A stretch of DNA of 64,000 nucleotides, from the NCBI RefSeq assembly GCF_947179165.1, contig NC_077243.1, positions 51,140,001 through 51,204,000 of the forward strand, written 5' to 3'. Source of the stretch: Solanum dulcamara. Its lineage: Eukaryota > Streptophyta > Magnoliopsida > Solanales > Solanaceae. The position numbers and the translations under genes are program-made. Shown here piece after piece: positions 36,439 through 48,962 of this stretch. The notes under the pieces were generated by a model. It did no database searches, was not told where the DNA came from, and saw only the letters and a program-made list of their open reading frames with translations. Positions within the stretch are counted from its first letter, which is position 1; each line of letters begins with the position of its first letter.

Positions 36439-37629
36439 TATGTGGATTATACTGACTTTTTTCCCTACTTGATACTACATTAGCTAAATCCCATGTTTTA
36501 CAGCAACAAACTTGTTTCACCCTATTCTCTTCTTTCATTGATGCTTGGGTGTGGCTTTCACTCTTCTTTTCTAAATGTTTTATTATGTTTGACAACTTCA
36601 ATTTTTTTGGACAACTTTATTTTTTAGTCTACTGTTTATCGCAGCCACACCCCATTATTCCCTTTTTTCTTGTTACACATTTCTTTTCGTACCCCTTCTT
36701 TCTTTTTTTCCTCTATAGAGTAACCCTCAAATCAAGCTTTTAGCTAAAGTTAAGGTGCACATTTTTCTAGGAGGGACCAGGTCCAAAACAAATGTTTAAT
36801 GGTCAATGCTGGAGAAGGTGAATGGTGTACTTTAAGTAAAAAGATCTATTTAAGGCTTAAAACTTTGGATCAAGGGGTATAAGTTCATTTAGTCGATTGT
36901 TTTTAGGCTAAGTGGACTATTTTCAACAAAAACCTATGATCTTTTCCTAACAAACAATTCAATTATCGCGGTATGACTAATGGGGCAAGTTATAGATTGA
37001 CACAAATAGTACGAATGAATCAATAACCTCACTACACACAGCATCAAGTTTCATTATCAATTATCAATCTTTGGTTTATGTTTCAGCTTAAGCCATGCAT
37101 ATCCTATTAGTTGATTTCATGTCATACAAAGATCCCACAAAGTCAACATATCAAAGAAACATATACAACACTTTACAATTCTTTATAGGGGTCCTATTTT
37201 ACCAATTAAACATTATAACAGTCATGTATGCTTTACAATTCTTCTTTCATATTTGCATAGTAAACATTCCAACTCAACATAAATTAAAATTCCTTAGGGA
37301 AAGAACACATGCAAAAAACTCCCAAGGAAAATCTGAGTATCTAGGCTACTCAGACTTTGCCTAGATATGCACAATAATAATAACCATCCTACTCCCTTTT
37401 ACCAAGTCATTCATTATCCCCAATGCATTATATCAAAAAGTAAATACAGAGGGTAAAGTAAAACATGTGGCACCTATGCATTGAAGTACTAAAGCGAGAC
37501 TGCTGAGTATATTAGTATGGAACTCAGTGTGTCGGCAGATCTCTCTAAATCAGCATGAGGGACACTATTAGTAGAATCCTATGGGATTAAGGCTCTAATT
37601 AGCTATTGCCTCTCTATCTCTCATTGAGT
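36439..37629. other. Unassigned AT-rich sequence
   Basis: No protein motif, RNA gene or terminal repeat recognised. The ORF 37095-37364 (89 codons) has no family resemblance I can name. Lies between the presumed end of RT-0 and a transposon pseudogene; may be the non-coding 3' part of the latter. Confidence 0.4.
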
Positions 37630-39540
37630 CACCTCATCTCAGATGGAAGCACATCACGCCTCCTCAAGCTGTCGCTTTACTTTCTTTGCAGCTAAGGCCT
37701 CAGCCTTTGACTTAGTGTTGGTCTTATCTCATGAGCACTTATTAGATGCACGTGGCTTCTCCTTCTCAACAAATAGATCAATTGTGAAAGTAGGGATTGT
37801 CGATAAATGTAGTGAGAGAAGGTTAGCTTTTGGTGTGGTGTCCAATGAAGTGACCTTAGAAAAGAGGTTCTATCTTTCTCTAAATACTAATCAAGTATGG
37901 GCTCGGTGAGGTCCTAAACTGTTGTGTCATCCTATGCTCAATGGCTTCAAATCGACAATGTATATGAAAGTCTCTCTCATCTAATGCAACCTTTATCTTT
38001 ATGAAATTTTGCTCCTAGACTCCTCTATGGCCTTCTAGACCCATGTCTTGAGATGGTGGACTAACTGGGCCAACTGAGTCAGAGTGTGAGTCTGCCACTG
38101 AACTAGACTCTAAAGATACTTGTGCTAGTGGGAGTGGTAGTAGTAGGGGAAATTGTAGTGTTAGCCTCACTCGAATCTATAGTAGTCATATCCTCCTCTA
38201 GGGTAGCTTTATCAGACCCTTGCTTTGTGGTCAAGACCTAAAACATCTCCGACACTCTGACCTCTAGTTGTGAAGCTCGTTGTTGATCAATCAGTTTAGC
38301 ATTATCTTTTATCAGCTTGGTATTCTAAGTTTGAATAACATTCATCAGGTTATCTACCCCAGCATCTAATGGCATGGTGGAATCCCTACAAAATCTGAAA
38401 ATCAAGAATGAAAATGGGATGGTAGTGGTCTTCTAAAAGGCCCACTCATGGATCTCAACTATAATAATCAGGATAAAGTCAACCTCATCGGCCATAAGAC
38501 ATGCTACTATGGATGTACAATCTAAAGTCAAGTGGTTGTCAAGCATAATTAGAGATAGACGATGTCGAACAATGGCCCACCTAAACTTTACCACAAAATT
38601 TAGTGTGGCTTTTCTAATCAGGACAATACTATAGACCCAATCTACAATAACACACTGCTCAGAGTTATGACCCCTAATCTATCTTATTATCACCTCTTTC
38701 TGTATTAGATCATGTATCATATTTTGATCCTGGAAAGTCTGCATATGATGATCATATTCATTGATCGGGGCTGTCTGCTAATATCTCAGTCCATAGGGAA
38801 TCTGTCGGACAGTCTCCTTTGATAGGTCGACTAGAATCTCACGTACTAGATTTGTCAAAAGAAAGGGTTGGTCCATCTCCTTAGCTTTGGACGACATCTG
38901 GTTCTTAATTGTAGCCACATATGATTCAAAGAAATCCTAAACAATCATAGGAATGTACTTTACTGATGAAAAATCCATCCCCTAATATCTATGCCAATGA
39001 AGAAAATCTTGAATCTTAGGGACTGCATCTGGGTAGGACGTCAACATGCAAGACTCCTCATTAATTCCTTGGTTGTATTTATGTGTATCATTTTGTTCTT
39101 GGCCATATTGGTAGATGTAAAACATTCCTTCAATACTTCACCCATTTTGTTGCTCAGTTACTTATGTGGGTTATGAAGCTCATTATGGTATTTTTGGTTC
39201 ACTTTGAAAGGTATAACGAGACTCAGACTATGAGTCGTATTAGGAGCTTGACTCTTCATTTCAACTCTCCTCTCCCAAATATTGTTCTCTCTCTTTAGAC
39301 AGGGGGAAAATATGTACTACTGTGGTCTGGGATGAGGGCTATTCCATTTGGCTCTAGTACTATTTCAATCTGCTTGCTTTTATTGCGCATCCTTTGGAGC
39401 TCAGTGGGTGAATTAGGCTAGACCGGTACTCCTCCTCAGATCCAATACCTGCATCATTAGTGATTTTATAGTTAAGATTTCAATTTCGGAGCTACAACCT
39501 TTTTGGATGGTGTGGCCACTTTTCCCATGCAGTTTAGATT
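37630..39540 (-). pseudogene. Putative plant transposon protein-type ORF, degenerate
   Basis: The minus strand reads, with stops and shifts: an N-terminal basic peptide (GKVATPSKKVVAPKLK, near 39530-39480), a core near 38980-38640 (DFFESYVATIKNQMSSKAKE, PFLLTNLVREILVDLSKE, ETVRQIPYG, INEYDHHMQTFQDQNM) and ATLNFVVKFRWAIVRHRLS near 38600-38545. From memory, this resembles the ORF often annotated in Solanaceae as 'putative plant transposon protein' or a retrotransposon-like polyprotein fragment. Its function is not established. The plus-strand ORF 37643-37909 is its shadow. Confidence 0.7.
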
Positions 39541-41507
39541 TAACTTTGGTAGCATAGTACTTGTGGGACAAGTATTAACGAATAAGAACTACGAAATAAA
39601 ATAAAGATATGCATACCAGTAAGAAAAAATTATAATTTTCTTTATTGTTTTTGGTTCTATGAAGGGGTATCTATGGATTATAGAAGGGACTACGAGCCGT
39701 AGACCCCTATCGTAGGAAGGAGGCCTCAATTTTTAGGTCTCTGTAATTGGAGCTACAGACTGACATTATGGTCCATAAAAATTTCTACGGACAGTAGGTC
39801 GGTTCATTGTTCACAACCTAAGCTATTAGATTTAAAGGTTTAGTTGTACGAGTCCTATCTACATGCCATAGAAGATTCTATGACTCGTATATAACACTTG
39901 TACCACACAAGTTTTTTAAAGTTAGCTACTTGTTTCAGGAGTTAGATTGCACGATTCCTATCTACAAGCGGTAGAAGGTTCTACTACCCATAGATAACAT
40001 TCATGTTATTTGTGATATTGAAATTTAGACATTAGACCCCTTAGGGTTTGTGTTACGAAGGGTAACTACGAGTCGTAATATGAACCATATCTCATAGAAA
40101 ATCTCTGTAGGCCTAGTTCCCAAATCATTGTACAAGAATAAAAAACCCAAGCCTTGTAATTTTATAAATATTACATCTTTTTTTTAAATGAATATGCCCA
40201 TACTCACAACTATCATTCCTAGGGTTCAATTTGACCTAATTTGTCACTTTACAATTTAGATTGAACCATAAGTTAAGTTGGTGATCCTAATTCGGAAAAA
40301 ATGGTATGCAACGTTTGAAACCCATACCTTAATGTGTGAATGACGATATTGTCAGTGTTGAGTTGATTTGAGGATGACAACCTTGTAATTTCCTTCACTT
40401 ACCAGTGATTAGCAATTATTGAGTCCAACAATTTTTATTTTTGGGTAATTTGGGATACTTGGAATTGGATGGTGGGATTTTAGAAAGTTAGATGAAAATG
40501 GAGGTGAATTGTTTTGATGATAATGGAGGTTTGTCGTGGTGTTTGGGAAGATGAACGTTGGGAGAAAATTTCAAATGAGGGGAATTTAAATCGTAGGGTT
40601 TTTATTTCCCTTTTTTGATGGATAGATTTTTTAGGCTGACTAAATACTTAGAAAACTTTTTAAACATACCTGAGGTCTACAATCATAGGCTACGAACCAT
40701 AGAAATATGTATGATTTGTAGTGTGCACTTGTAGACTTAAAACTGCAATAGGTCCTAGATTCTAGATTCTATGAACACTAACTGTGGTCCATTAATAAAT
40801 TAAGACTCATAGAAAGGGTTTGTAGACAGAGTCATTCGTGGTTTCAATTTTCCCAGGGTTCTACAGACAGTGTCTATGAGCAATGGAAGGTTCTAGGACT
40901 CGTAGAAACAACCCATAGAGCCTTCTATACTTACAAAGTTTTCAGCCTTTTCTTTTGATCCCCGGACATATAATAGCCATTAGGCCTACCTTTCTTTTTT
41001 ATTGCCTCTATTTTGACACGGACCCTAATTTAACCTATATTATCCAAAATGTTATGACTTAAAAAAATAACAAAATTATAATGAAACAAACTAAAAGCAT
41101 CTTGGGTTTCCTCCCAAGTAGTACTTAATTTAACATCGCGGCGCGACGCAGGCTCCTTGGTTACCCAAATTTACCAAGAGCCTATACTTCTATGAACCGA
41201 TTGCCTCGATACTCATGTCGACCAAGCTACTACCCTAAAATGACTATTTTGAAGATGATGGAAACATCAGAATTTCATTCTAAGGTCGTCTTCCCAGAGT
41301 TTTGACCAAATTCAACCATTAAAACTCCAAGATCTCCAAAACAGGGAAACAGGCATAAAATCCAAACAAACAACTAGGCGACTGAACTATTGGTATCAGC
41401 AAGTAATAAATGACTTTGGGTCACTAGAAAAATAATTTGAATTGTGAAAATATTGAAAAAAAGAAAAAAATGACCTTGAGGGTCATTACACCAGAGTTGA
41501 TGATTGA
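39541..41507. repeat. Region rich in CTACGAGTCGTAG-like near-palindromes
   Basis: 2 kb without coding sequence. Between 39660 and 40940 there are many worn copies of TACGAGTCGTAG, CTACGG-ACCGTAG and GATTCTATGACTCGTA. At 41105-41165 there is a CTTGGGTTTCCTCCCAAG hairpin followed by ATCGCGGCGCGACGCAGG, which I recall as a common Solanaceae repeat near Tat-like elements. Probably LTR or untranslated sequence of the element at 41508. Confidence 0.45.
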
Positions 41508-41990
41508 CGCTACAACTAGCTAAGGGTAATGTCTTTCATGGATGGTTCATCTAGCTACAACCAAATTCATATTGTACCAAAAGATGAAAAACTCATCGTA
41601 TATCGCATACCTAAAGGTATATATTGCTACAAGATGATGCCTTTTAGTTTAAAAAATGCTGGAGCTACATATCAAAGGGCTACGAAAAATATATTTGATG
41701 ACTTGCTCCACAAAAATTTCAAGTGTTATGTTGATGACTTGGTGGTGAAGTCAAGAAAGAGGAACATTTATTTGAAAGACTTAAAAATGGTGTTTGAATT
41801 GTTTCGAAGATATCAACTGAGGATTAATCTGTTGAAATGTGCCTTTGGAGTAACTTTTGGAAAGTTTCTTATCTTTATTATGCAAGTTTCTTGTCTTTAT
41901 TATAAAACATCGAAGAATCGACATTGATCAAGCCAAATTTGATGCTATCTTAAAGATGTCTGAGCCTCAAAACATTAATGAGCTAAAAAG
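41508..41990 (+). pseudogene. Tat-like gypsy reverse transcriptase fragment
   Basis: Open from 41529: SFMDGSSSYNQIHI, then PKGIYCYKMMPFSLKNAGATYQRA and the catalytic YVDDLVVKS box, followed by INLLKCAFGV. The YVDDLVVKS form and the IYCYKMMPF stretch are characteristic of the Tat/Athila branch, different from the FIDDILVYS form in RT-1. A small duplication (TTTCTTATCTTTATTATGCAAGTTTCTTGTC, shortened here to its gist) causes a frameshift near 41875. The start of pol is missing. Confidence 0.9.
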
Positions 41991-42540
41991 TCTGTAAGGA
42001 AAGTTAGCCTACTTGAGGAGGTTCATCTAGAATCTAGCTGGAATATGTCAAATATTTAGACATTTCATGAAAAAGGGCGCTCCTTTCAAGTGGGACAAAA
42101 TGTGTAACGACGCCTTTGAAAGTATCAAAGCATATCTGGTGAATCCTCTACTTTTACCCAATCCAATACCTAGACAACCATTGATATTTTACCTCCCGTA
42201 CGACAAAAGGTATATAGGAGAACTATTAACTCAAGAAAATAGTGAAGACAAGGAAAAATCTCTTTATTATTTGAGCAGAATGATGACACCAAATTAGCTC
42301 AAGTATTCGCTTATCGAAAAGTTGTGCTTGGCATTAGTCTTCTCAATCCAAAAGATAAAGCATTACTTTCACACCCACATTGTTTGCCTTATGTTTAGAG
42401 AAAATCCGATCAAATTTGTTAGGTAGAAACTAGTCCTTAGTGATCGACTAGCAAGGTGGTACCTCCAGTTCCTACAGTTTGAGATCATGTACATCCCTTA
42501 AAAGTTTTGAAGGGGCAAGCATTGACAGACTTTATGGTAG
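41991..42540 (+). pseudogene. Tat-like gypsy RNase H domain fragment
   Basis: Follows the RT fragment: LAYLRRFI, HFMKKGAPFKWDKMCNDAFE (42067 on), QPLIFYLPYDKRYIGELL and SLYYLSRMM up to a stop at 42295. The next frame continues with YSLIEKLCLALVFSIQKIKHY. The usual catalytic Asp of LYLAVSD-like segments is not evident (FYLPYDK). Inactive. Confidence 0.85.
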
Positions 42541-43055
42541 ACCATCCAATACCAGATGATTAGGAGTTAACTGATGTCCTTTCTGATGAAGATGCGATGG
42601 TTATTGAAATTCTACCTCTTTGGAAGATGTATTTTGACGGAGTTTCACATCTTGGCGAAGATGATGCTGGCTTGGTATTTATCACTTCACAAAAAGAGGT
42701 TCTACCACTTTCCTTCACTTTAAAACAATGTTTCTCCAATAATGTAGCTGAATATAAAGCATTAATACTTGGACTCAAAATAGTTGTCAACATGAAGCAA
42801 ATGCAATTACAAGTATTTGGTGTCTCTCAGTTGGTGATTAATCAACTTCTGGGAAGATGTGAAGTCAAGAAACCTAAACTACATACCTATCATTCTTATG
42901 CTCACAAGTTAATAGGATGTCTTGGAGATATGACCCTCCAGCATGAGCCAAGGAATGAGAATGTAAGACCTTGGAAGTCAAAAGTTGGAACCAAAGAGAA
43001 ATTTTCAATATTTTTAAACAGACCTCATGTTTATGAGTCACTCCATGACTCATAG
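42541..43055 (+). pseudogene. Second (archaeal-type, aRNH) RNase H of Tat-like element
   Basis: Open from 42597: residues 10-14 WKMYFDGVSH (first Asp in YFDG), QKEVLPLSFTLKQCFSNN, VAEYKALILGLKI (Glu) and LQVFGVSQLVINQLLG, where the usual Asp of FGDSQ is Val. A second RNase H after the first is a published trait of the Tat/Ogre lineage. Family homology ends near 42960 (HEPRNENV); the last 30 codons are unrelated, so the element is cut here. Confidence 0.88.
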
Positions 43056-43480
43056 AAATGAGATGTAGAGAGAGTCCCAAGGGTCTATCTAGAATAAACA
43101 TCAGATGACACCCTACGAATCAACATGACAAATCTTAGGAGTGTCTACCATTCATCAAAGATAGTCATAACACAATATAACAGACTATCAAACTTGCAAG
43201 ATTTTAGAACTATAAAAAGAGTGGTTTAGATGACTCGTAGAGATGTTTACTAGTCATAACCATAAATCGTAACCAAAGTTCAGAGACTCCGGAATTGCAG
43301 GTTTTAAGAGACTTGTAGGACAAGTCAATTCGACGACTCATAACAATTTTCACAAATCATAATCATGACTCGTACAGGCAATCTTCTGAGGCTTAATTTT
43401 TTAGAGTTTTTCCAAAACCTGCAGGATGAGTCGTCTTGATGACTGTTCATTTTTACTATGAATTGTAGAGTCATTTCGGA
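42966..43480. other. Non-coding, with GACTCGTAG motifs
   Basis: Shares the GACTCATAG/ACTCGTAG motif style of 39660-40940. No gene. The minus ORF 42874-43101 is a shadow of the aRNH region. Confidence 0.4.
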
Positions 43481-45185
43481 GGGTCAAAATTCTAAATTTA
43501 ATTAAGGGTATTTATGTTATTTTCCTAGTTCAGTTCAATAAACCTAGACACAATCATGGCTAAGTTCAAGCCTATATCTACTCAATCCTTTGAATTTCCC
43601 TCATTCCAAATCATTCATCTAAATTCTCCTAAGGCAAGAACACAATTTCTTTTAAGGTTCTTCTCCAAACTCCAAGCTAGAGTTTTAGATTTTCATCATG
43701 TTTTTTTCTCCAATTCGTAATAAATTCAGTCAAGGTATGTGGGGATTGATCCATGGGTTCCTTTCACCCATGGAGTCCTAAACTTTTGTCAAACCTTTCT
43801 TCAAATTTCAATAGTTGATGAACCCTAGTTTTGATGAATTGCATTGGGCTATTTCAACTTCCTTTTGAATTGTTATCAATGATTATCCTAAGCATATTTC
43901 AACATGAACTGCATGATTTTAAGTTGAATTATGAATACCCATGCATAAATTTGCTTTAAATTATGATTATGAAGTTAAAGATGATTTCCATGAATTGATT
44001 ATGTGTTCAATAATTTTCAAAGAAAGTTTTTATGATTTAAAGTTTAGATATATGATTGAGTGATAAAAGTTATGATGATGATCAATTATAATCAAATATA
44101 TTTATTATGATGTGATAAGTACAATTTTTATACAATCATATTTAAAAATGGTGATAAGGATAATTGTCACCGAAGTTATCGATTCCTATGAATCACTAAA
44201 GTTAATGAGCTATTCTTAATATATTTTATAAAGATGGACTGATAGGTAGTTACTATCTTTCCTTATAATATTTATGATCATGTTTTAATGAATTTCGTTG
44301 GGATATTGACTAAGAATCGAGAGGACTTATAGGTGGGGTTCAGTCTGGTAACGCAGTTAGTTACCCAAAGGAATTTTAGTATCAATCTAAATTCCCAAAC
44401 TACATTGCCCACATAGTATTTCCTACATGGCCTAGCTAGTGGATACACATATAGTTCACAAAGTTAAAGTTGTTTCTCATGGAGTCTACCTTGGAAAAGT
44501 AGCCTCTCTCTTCTTGATGTAGGAGTTACATCGGATTCCATATTATAGCTCAATGGTCTTAAGATGTTGTTTAAAGGTCTTATTCTACACCAATTGAATG
44601 GTAAGCTATGAGAATTACTATGAAGTTTTATGATGCATTGACCATAAGTTTCCATATATTTCTTTTAAATGCTTTTAAGCTTTGCTCATGTTCATTATGT
44701 TGGTCATGCATCCTATAAAATATTTCTCACATTCCTTTACTTGTTCATGCATATCTCATATACTTAGTATCTTCTTTATACTAACACATATTTTGCTTAA
44801 ATTATCTCATAATGTAGGGGTGGACGTTGACAATCCTATTAGTGGCTAGAGTTGCTTTAGTTATCAAAGAAGTTGGTGAGTCCTTATTCATTGAGGACAT
44901 GACTTTTCTTTCATGTTGTTTACTATGAATTCTCCTTTTGTTTCGGGTGAGGTAGGAGCTTGTCCCTAGCGTCCATCAAATTCTAAACTAGAGGCATGAT
45001 TAGACGTATTTGATGTAGTCTCTTTTGGATGTTGATTGAGTATTTATACTTCTAAGACTTATACTTGTGCTATGTTTCTTCCGCATTCTTTATCATGTTT
45101 CTTTACCTTATGTATGTGATGTATGCTAAGATGGCTTGGTTGGGATCCCTCGTAATCTCGATCGCCATGTCACATCTAGACCCTA
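43481..45185 (+). repeat. LTR-like block, plus orientation
   Basis: 1.7 kb. Its landmarks (AAATTATGATTATGAAGTTAAAG region, GGGGTTCAGTCTGGTAACGCAG near 44337, TAATGTAGGGGTGGACGTTGAC near 44814, and GCTTGGTTGGGATCCCTCGTAATC near 45135) occur in this order in Solanaceae gypsy LTRs as I recall them. Both ends are uncertain and no partner copy is in the window. Confidence 0.45.
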
Positions 45186-45483
45186 GGTTTTATCCTTTTC
45201 AAGACGGGGAGGATGATAACGAAATGGATAGCATAGATCAAAGAAAACTTCAGAGGAGCTTGATGGACAACAAATAAATCCATACAATAGATGGAAAGTT
45301 CATCAAAGTGAAGATAAAGAAGAAATAGGTCATGTGTGCAAATGGCCATCCCTTAAATTCAAGAATTCACAAAAGAAGTCAACAAACCAGTCCCTTATCT
45401 CATTAAGGGTAAAATTGTAAAAGTAAGTGTCTTATTTATTTTTTGTATAAATAGTAGTCTTTTTAATATGGAAGGGAGATTTT
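45186..45483 (+). other. 3' internal end of an RT-5-type element
   Basis: Direct repeat of about 50018-50312: the same acidic peptide (FQDGEDDNEMD), CKWPS-like segment and PPT-like GGAAGGGAGATTTT (45470-45483) directly before the LTR. Its upstream part is replaced by the LTR-like block. It is a remnant of another copy sharing the LTR at 45484. Confidence 0.75.
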
Positions 45484-45800
45484 TGATGTTGAATGAAGAA
45501 ACTCTTAAAAAAGTAAAGTTCAAGGGTGGAACCCCTTTAGGTTAGTGTAGCTTAGTTTGATGGGTTGATGTACATTGTTGATTGAAGACTCTTTGCCCTT
45601 GATTTCGTATTGAGTCACTCATTTTGAGATTTTAAGCGAGTTTGTCTTTGTAATTGAATTCAAATCTCTTCTTCATTGGTTAATTTTTCAATTAGTCTTT
45701 CTTTCTTTCCTTCTCATCCCCTCTTTCTCGTCTATCTTTTGTTTTTTTTAAATTCCACATTTGATTTCAATTGGCTTTATCCCTAATTGGAATCTTATCA
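45484..45800 (+). repeat. RT-5 5' LTR
   Basis: 317 bp, TGATGTTGAATG...AATCTTATCA (TG...CA ends), direct repeat of 50313-50642. Preceded by a purine tract and followed after three bases by a PBS. Confidence 0.8.
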
Positions 45801-45803
45801 TTT

Positions 45804-45820
45804 TGGTATCAAGAGCCTAG
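45804..45820 (+). other. RT-5 primer-binding site
   Basis: TGGTATCAAGAGCCTAG: initiator-Met PBS with one extra A (TGGTATCA-A-GAGCC). Confidence 0.8.
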
Positions 45821-47160
45821 TTTTAGGTTTGTTTTCACAAATCTAAGTCTTTATATTTTTTATCTTTTCAAAAATAATTCAAAAATTCATCCAAAAAAAT
45901 TTTGAAAATTATTGTCTTGATTTGGTATTTTTGACACTAGATTCTTGTTCCCTGGTTTTTTTGATTCTAGATTTCAAATTTCATTCAATTTGGAGTTGTA
46001 GAAGTGAAGTTGTCATTCAAGAGTTTTGAACTTTTGAAACTTTCTAAATCTTGAAGGTGAGTCTTTTGATTGAGAAGGAATTGGAGGTTACTATTAATTG
46101 GGGTTTGTTCCCTTCGTCAAGGGCAAGCTAATCCTAATTTTTGAGCATATTTCGAGTTGATTTTAAGTAGTTGGAAATTATTGTGTGTTCTTGGTGATCT
46201 TGAAAAGCTTCATATGTTCTTGATGAAGAAAAGACCAAAAGTTACATTTGATCCAATTCTCTCAAGTCAAAGTTGGTCGAATAGTTTGTTGGTCATCTAG
46301 TGGAATTTTTTTAAAAAAGAAATTCAAAATTCAAAAAAAAATTGATTTTTTTTAAAAATTAATTAGAAATTAATTTCCACATAGACCACCACGTAAGTAA
46401 AGGCTTGCCAATGCTGCGGCCATGCGAGCGCCAAGTCAGCACCAACACAAAACATGTCAGCGAGCTCTCCAAACGTGCTACATGGCACCTGGAGCCCAAC
46501 TTTAGAGACCCTCCATGTGCTGATTTTTGTCTTAAGAGGCCAAAAATATTCTTAGTACGAGGAGTTTTTTGGACCTAGTAGTTTATCTAAGTGTCCAAAC
46601 TTCGTGATTATTTCCCTTTTTTTCCTTCGATTTCTCAACTATTTAACAATTAATTAACATCTTTAACTACTTGTTAACTAGTTTTTATCATCATATCAAT
46701 CAAACTCTTTCAAGTGATTAACTTCTGTGAGGCTTCTAAATTTTTCAAAGTGTCCAAATTCACTTTTTTCTTCTTCTACACTCATTTTTCTTCTATTTCT
46801 CAACTATTTAACAACTAATTAACAACTTTAATTACTTGTTAACTAGTTTCTAAATATAAAATCATCTCTTTGTTTCTTCAAATTAACAACAAGCAATTTC
46901 TTCTACTTTTGTTATTTAGTTTTTTTGATTTTTAGTCCGATTTATTTTTGTTCCTCTTTTCTTCTACTTTTCTTCTCTTAATTCAAGTTCTTAAGCTTCC
47001 TTTGAGTCATCTTTCTTTTAGTAGTCACAAAAATCCACTTCACCACGAGGAATTAGTGATCTTGTGAATTGATTGGTCAAAGGTAGTTCTATATCAAATT
47101 TGGGAAGATACTCTATGAAGATGAGTTTAAATATGAGAGGCGTGAGGACTTTTGCCACTA
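45821..47160 (+). other. RT-5 leader, no gene seen
   Basis: 1.3 kb of AT-rich sequence. Two diverged copies of a stretch (TTTCTCAACTATTTAACA...AATTAACA, near 46630-46690 and 46797-46850) suggest a local duplication of about 165 bp. Does not resemble the leader after the PBS at 50643. Confidence 0.5.
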
Positions 47161-48801
47161 ACCTTGCTTGATAAGTTTTGTGAGTTGGCACAAGTTGATT
47201 ACAAGGAATAATTTCATCCATAACTTCCGAATATTTTGGAGGGGACATTAGTGAATACGCTTATACCAATGCGGGCTACAAGCATAGTGAAAATGAGTCT
47301 TGTGAGGGCTATGATGGTCCTTATGATCATTGTAATGGGGATCATGAATATGATGGTGAGTCCTATGAGTTTTATGATGGTCCATAGGATAATGAACAAC
47401 ATGGTGGTGAGAGCTACTACTCTAGAGATGATTATGAGATGAATGGAACTTATGGCTGTTGTGATGATGTTGAAGGGTTGAAGGACCTTGTTATGTATAC
47501 CATTTTGAAGATGAATGTTCTCGAACTTCACACCATGGTTATAATGGAGATATGAGATATAATATTTTCTCCTATAGGTCTTTTGAAACCTTTGAGCATA
47601 ATCGAAATAGAAATGGAAGTTGTGAGGTTGAATTCCCAACCTTGTCTTGTGCTACTCCCTATCCTAAGAAAGAAGGCACAGATGTATGGGTGGGATAATT
47701 TCAATGTCGTCGTGTGGATCATAAAAGAGGTACATTCCCTACTTCTTTGAATTTAATAACTTATTCTTCTTATCCTAGTTTCGATGTTTCTTGTTCCCCA
47801 TACGGTGATGAGGTTAGAGGTATAGTGGGAGGAATACTAAGCCATGATGTAGTTGAGTTAAGAAAATCCTTTACCACATTGAGGGAAGATTTTGATGACT
47901 GCTTGAGGATGTTTGAAAAGGTCAAGTCTATGGTACAACAAAGACAAGCTACTCATCATGAAGGGCCTAAGGAGTTGCTTTTGGAAACAAAGCAAGCTAC
48001 TTCTTGTGAAGATAAACCAAAGGAGTTGCGCATGGAAGTCAAAAAAACCACTACCTGTGCATCAAAGTGGAAGCCATACTTAAAAAGATCTTTTAACCCT
48101 TCACAAGGAATCCTTGGAACTTGTCCGAACTCCTATAAAATTGAGAGACAAAAGATTGAGAGGAGTAAAGGTATGAAAAGTGACAACTCTAGAGTGGAAA
48201 AAAGAGAGGTTGTGTCGAGTGATGTGAGAGGGTTGTCACAACTTTATCCTAATTCATGTAACTTATATTTCTCTTGTTGCTTTAATAATTTTGTAGGTAT
48301 CCTTGGAAGCAAGCCTAGTGAAGAACCTCAAAATGTGAAGAATCATGGAGTCCATGAAAGCTTCCAAAAGGATAAAATGTGCTCTAATATTGATAACCAA
48401 GGTGAAGACACTTCTTTCTATGAGATAAAAGGTAATAATTCTAACTCTTACACTTCCTTAAACTTAGAACATCATTTTGTGGCTAGTAGGAAATTGAGTG
48501 TAAATGATAGCTTGTCTATATGTGAGCATAGTGAGTCTTTACCTTGTTATATTCTTGATAGAACCTTGTTGTGTGATGATAATATCATTGTTGTGAGTGA
48601 GAAAACACTAGTTGATCCTATAGATGACCGGATTGACTCTTCTAGTAAGGTCGATTTGTGTCCACCTAGTGTTGGCACTTGTTGCTTGAATAAGGATACA
48701 TTGTCATGTGATAAAAGTGATCCTATGCTAATTGATCCTTTTGATGACCAAGTTGATTCTTCTTGTAAGATCAATTTGTATCCACCTAGTGTTGGCACTT
48801 A
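47161..48801 (+). pseudogene. RT-5 ORF-A, unknown protein with internal repeats
   Basis: The longest open stretch is 47714-48801 (362 codons). It can be extended upstream to about 47200 through stops and shifts; there it reads a Tyr/Gly/Asp/Glu-rich segment (CEGYDGPYDHCNGDHEYDGE). The downstream part has a coiled-like charged region (ELRKSFTTLREDFDDCLRMFEKVK), a basic centre, and two 120-bp repeats near the end, each closing with PPSVGT (48611-48675, 48731-48799). No gag, zinc knuckle or pol motif. I do not recognise the family. Confidence 0.55.
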
Positions 48802-48962
48802 GGCTTTGAATGAATCCTTAGACCTTAATACCATTTCTTATTTTTCTTATTAGAATCTTGCGGTGAGATATTTGTTTAGGGATAATATTTTTTTTGATGA
48901 TGACATGACTCTTGAGAGTGTGCATAATGCAATGGCTTATCATGTAGGAAGTGTAACCACTC

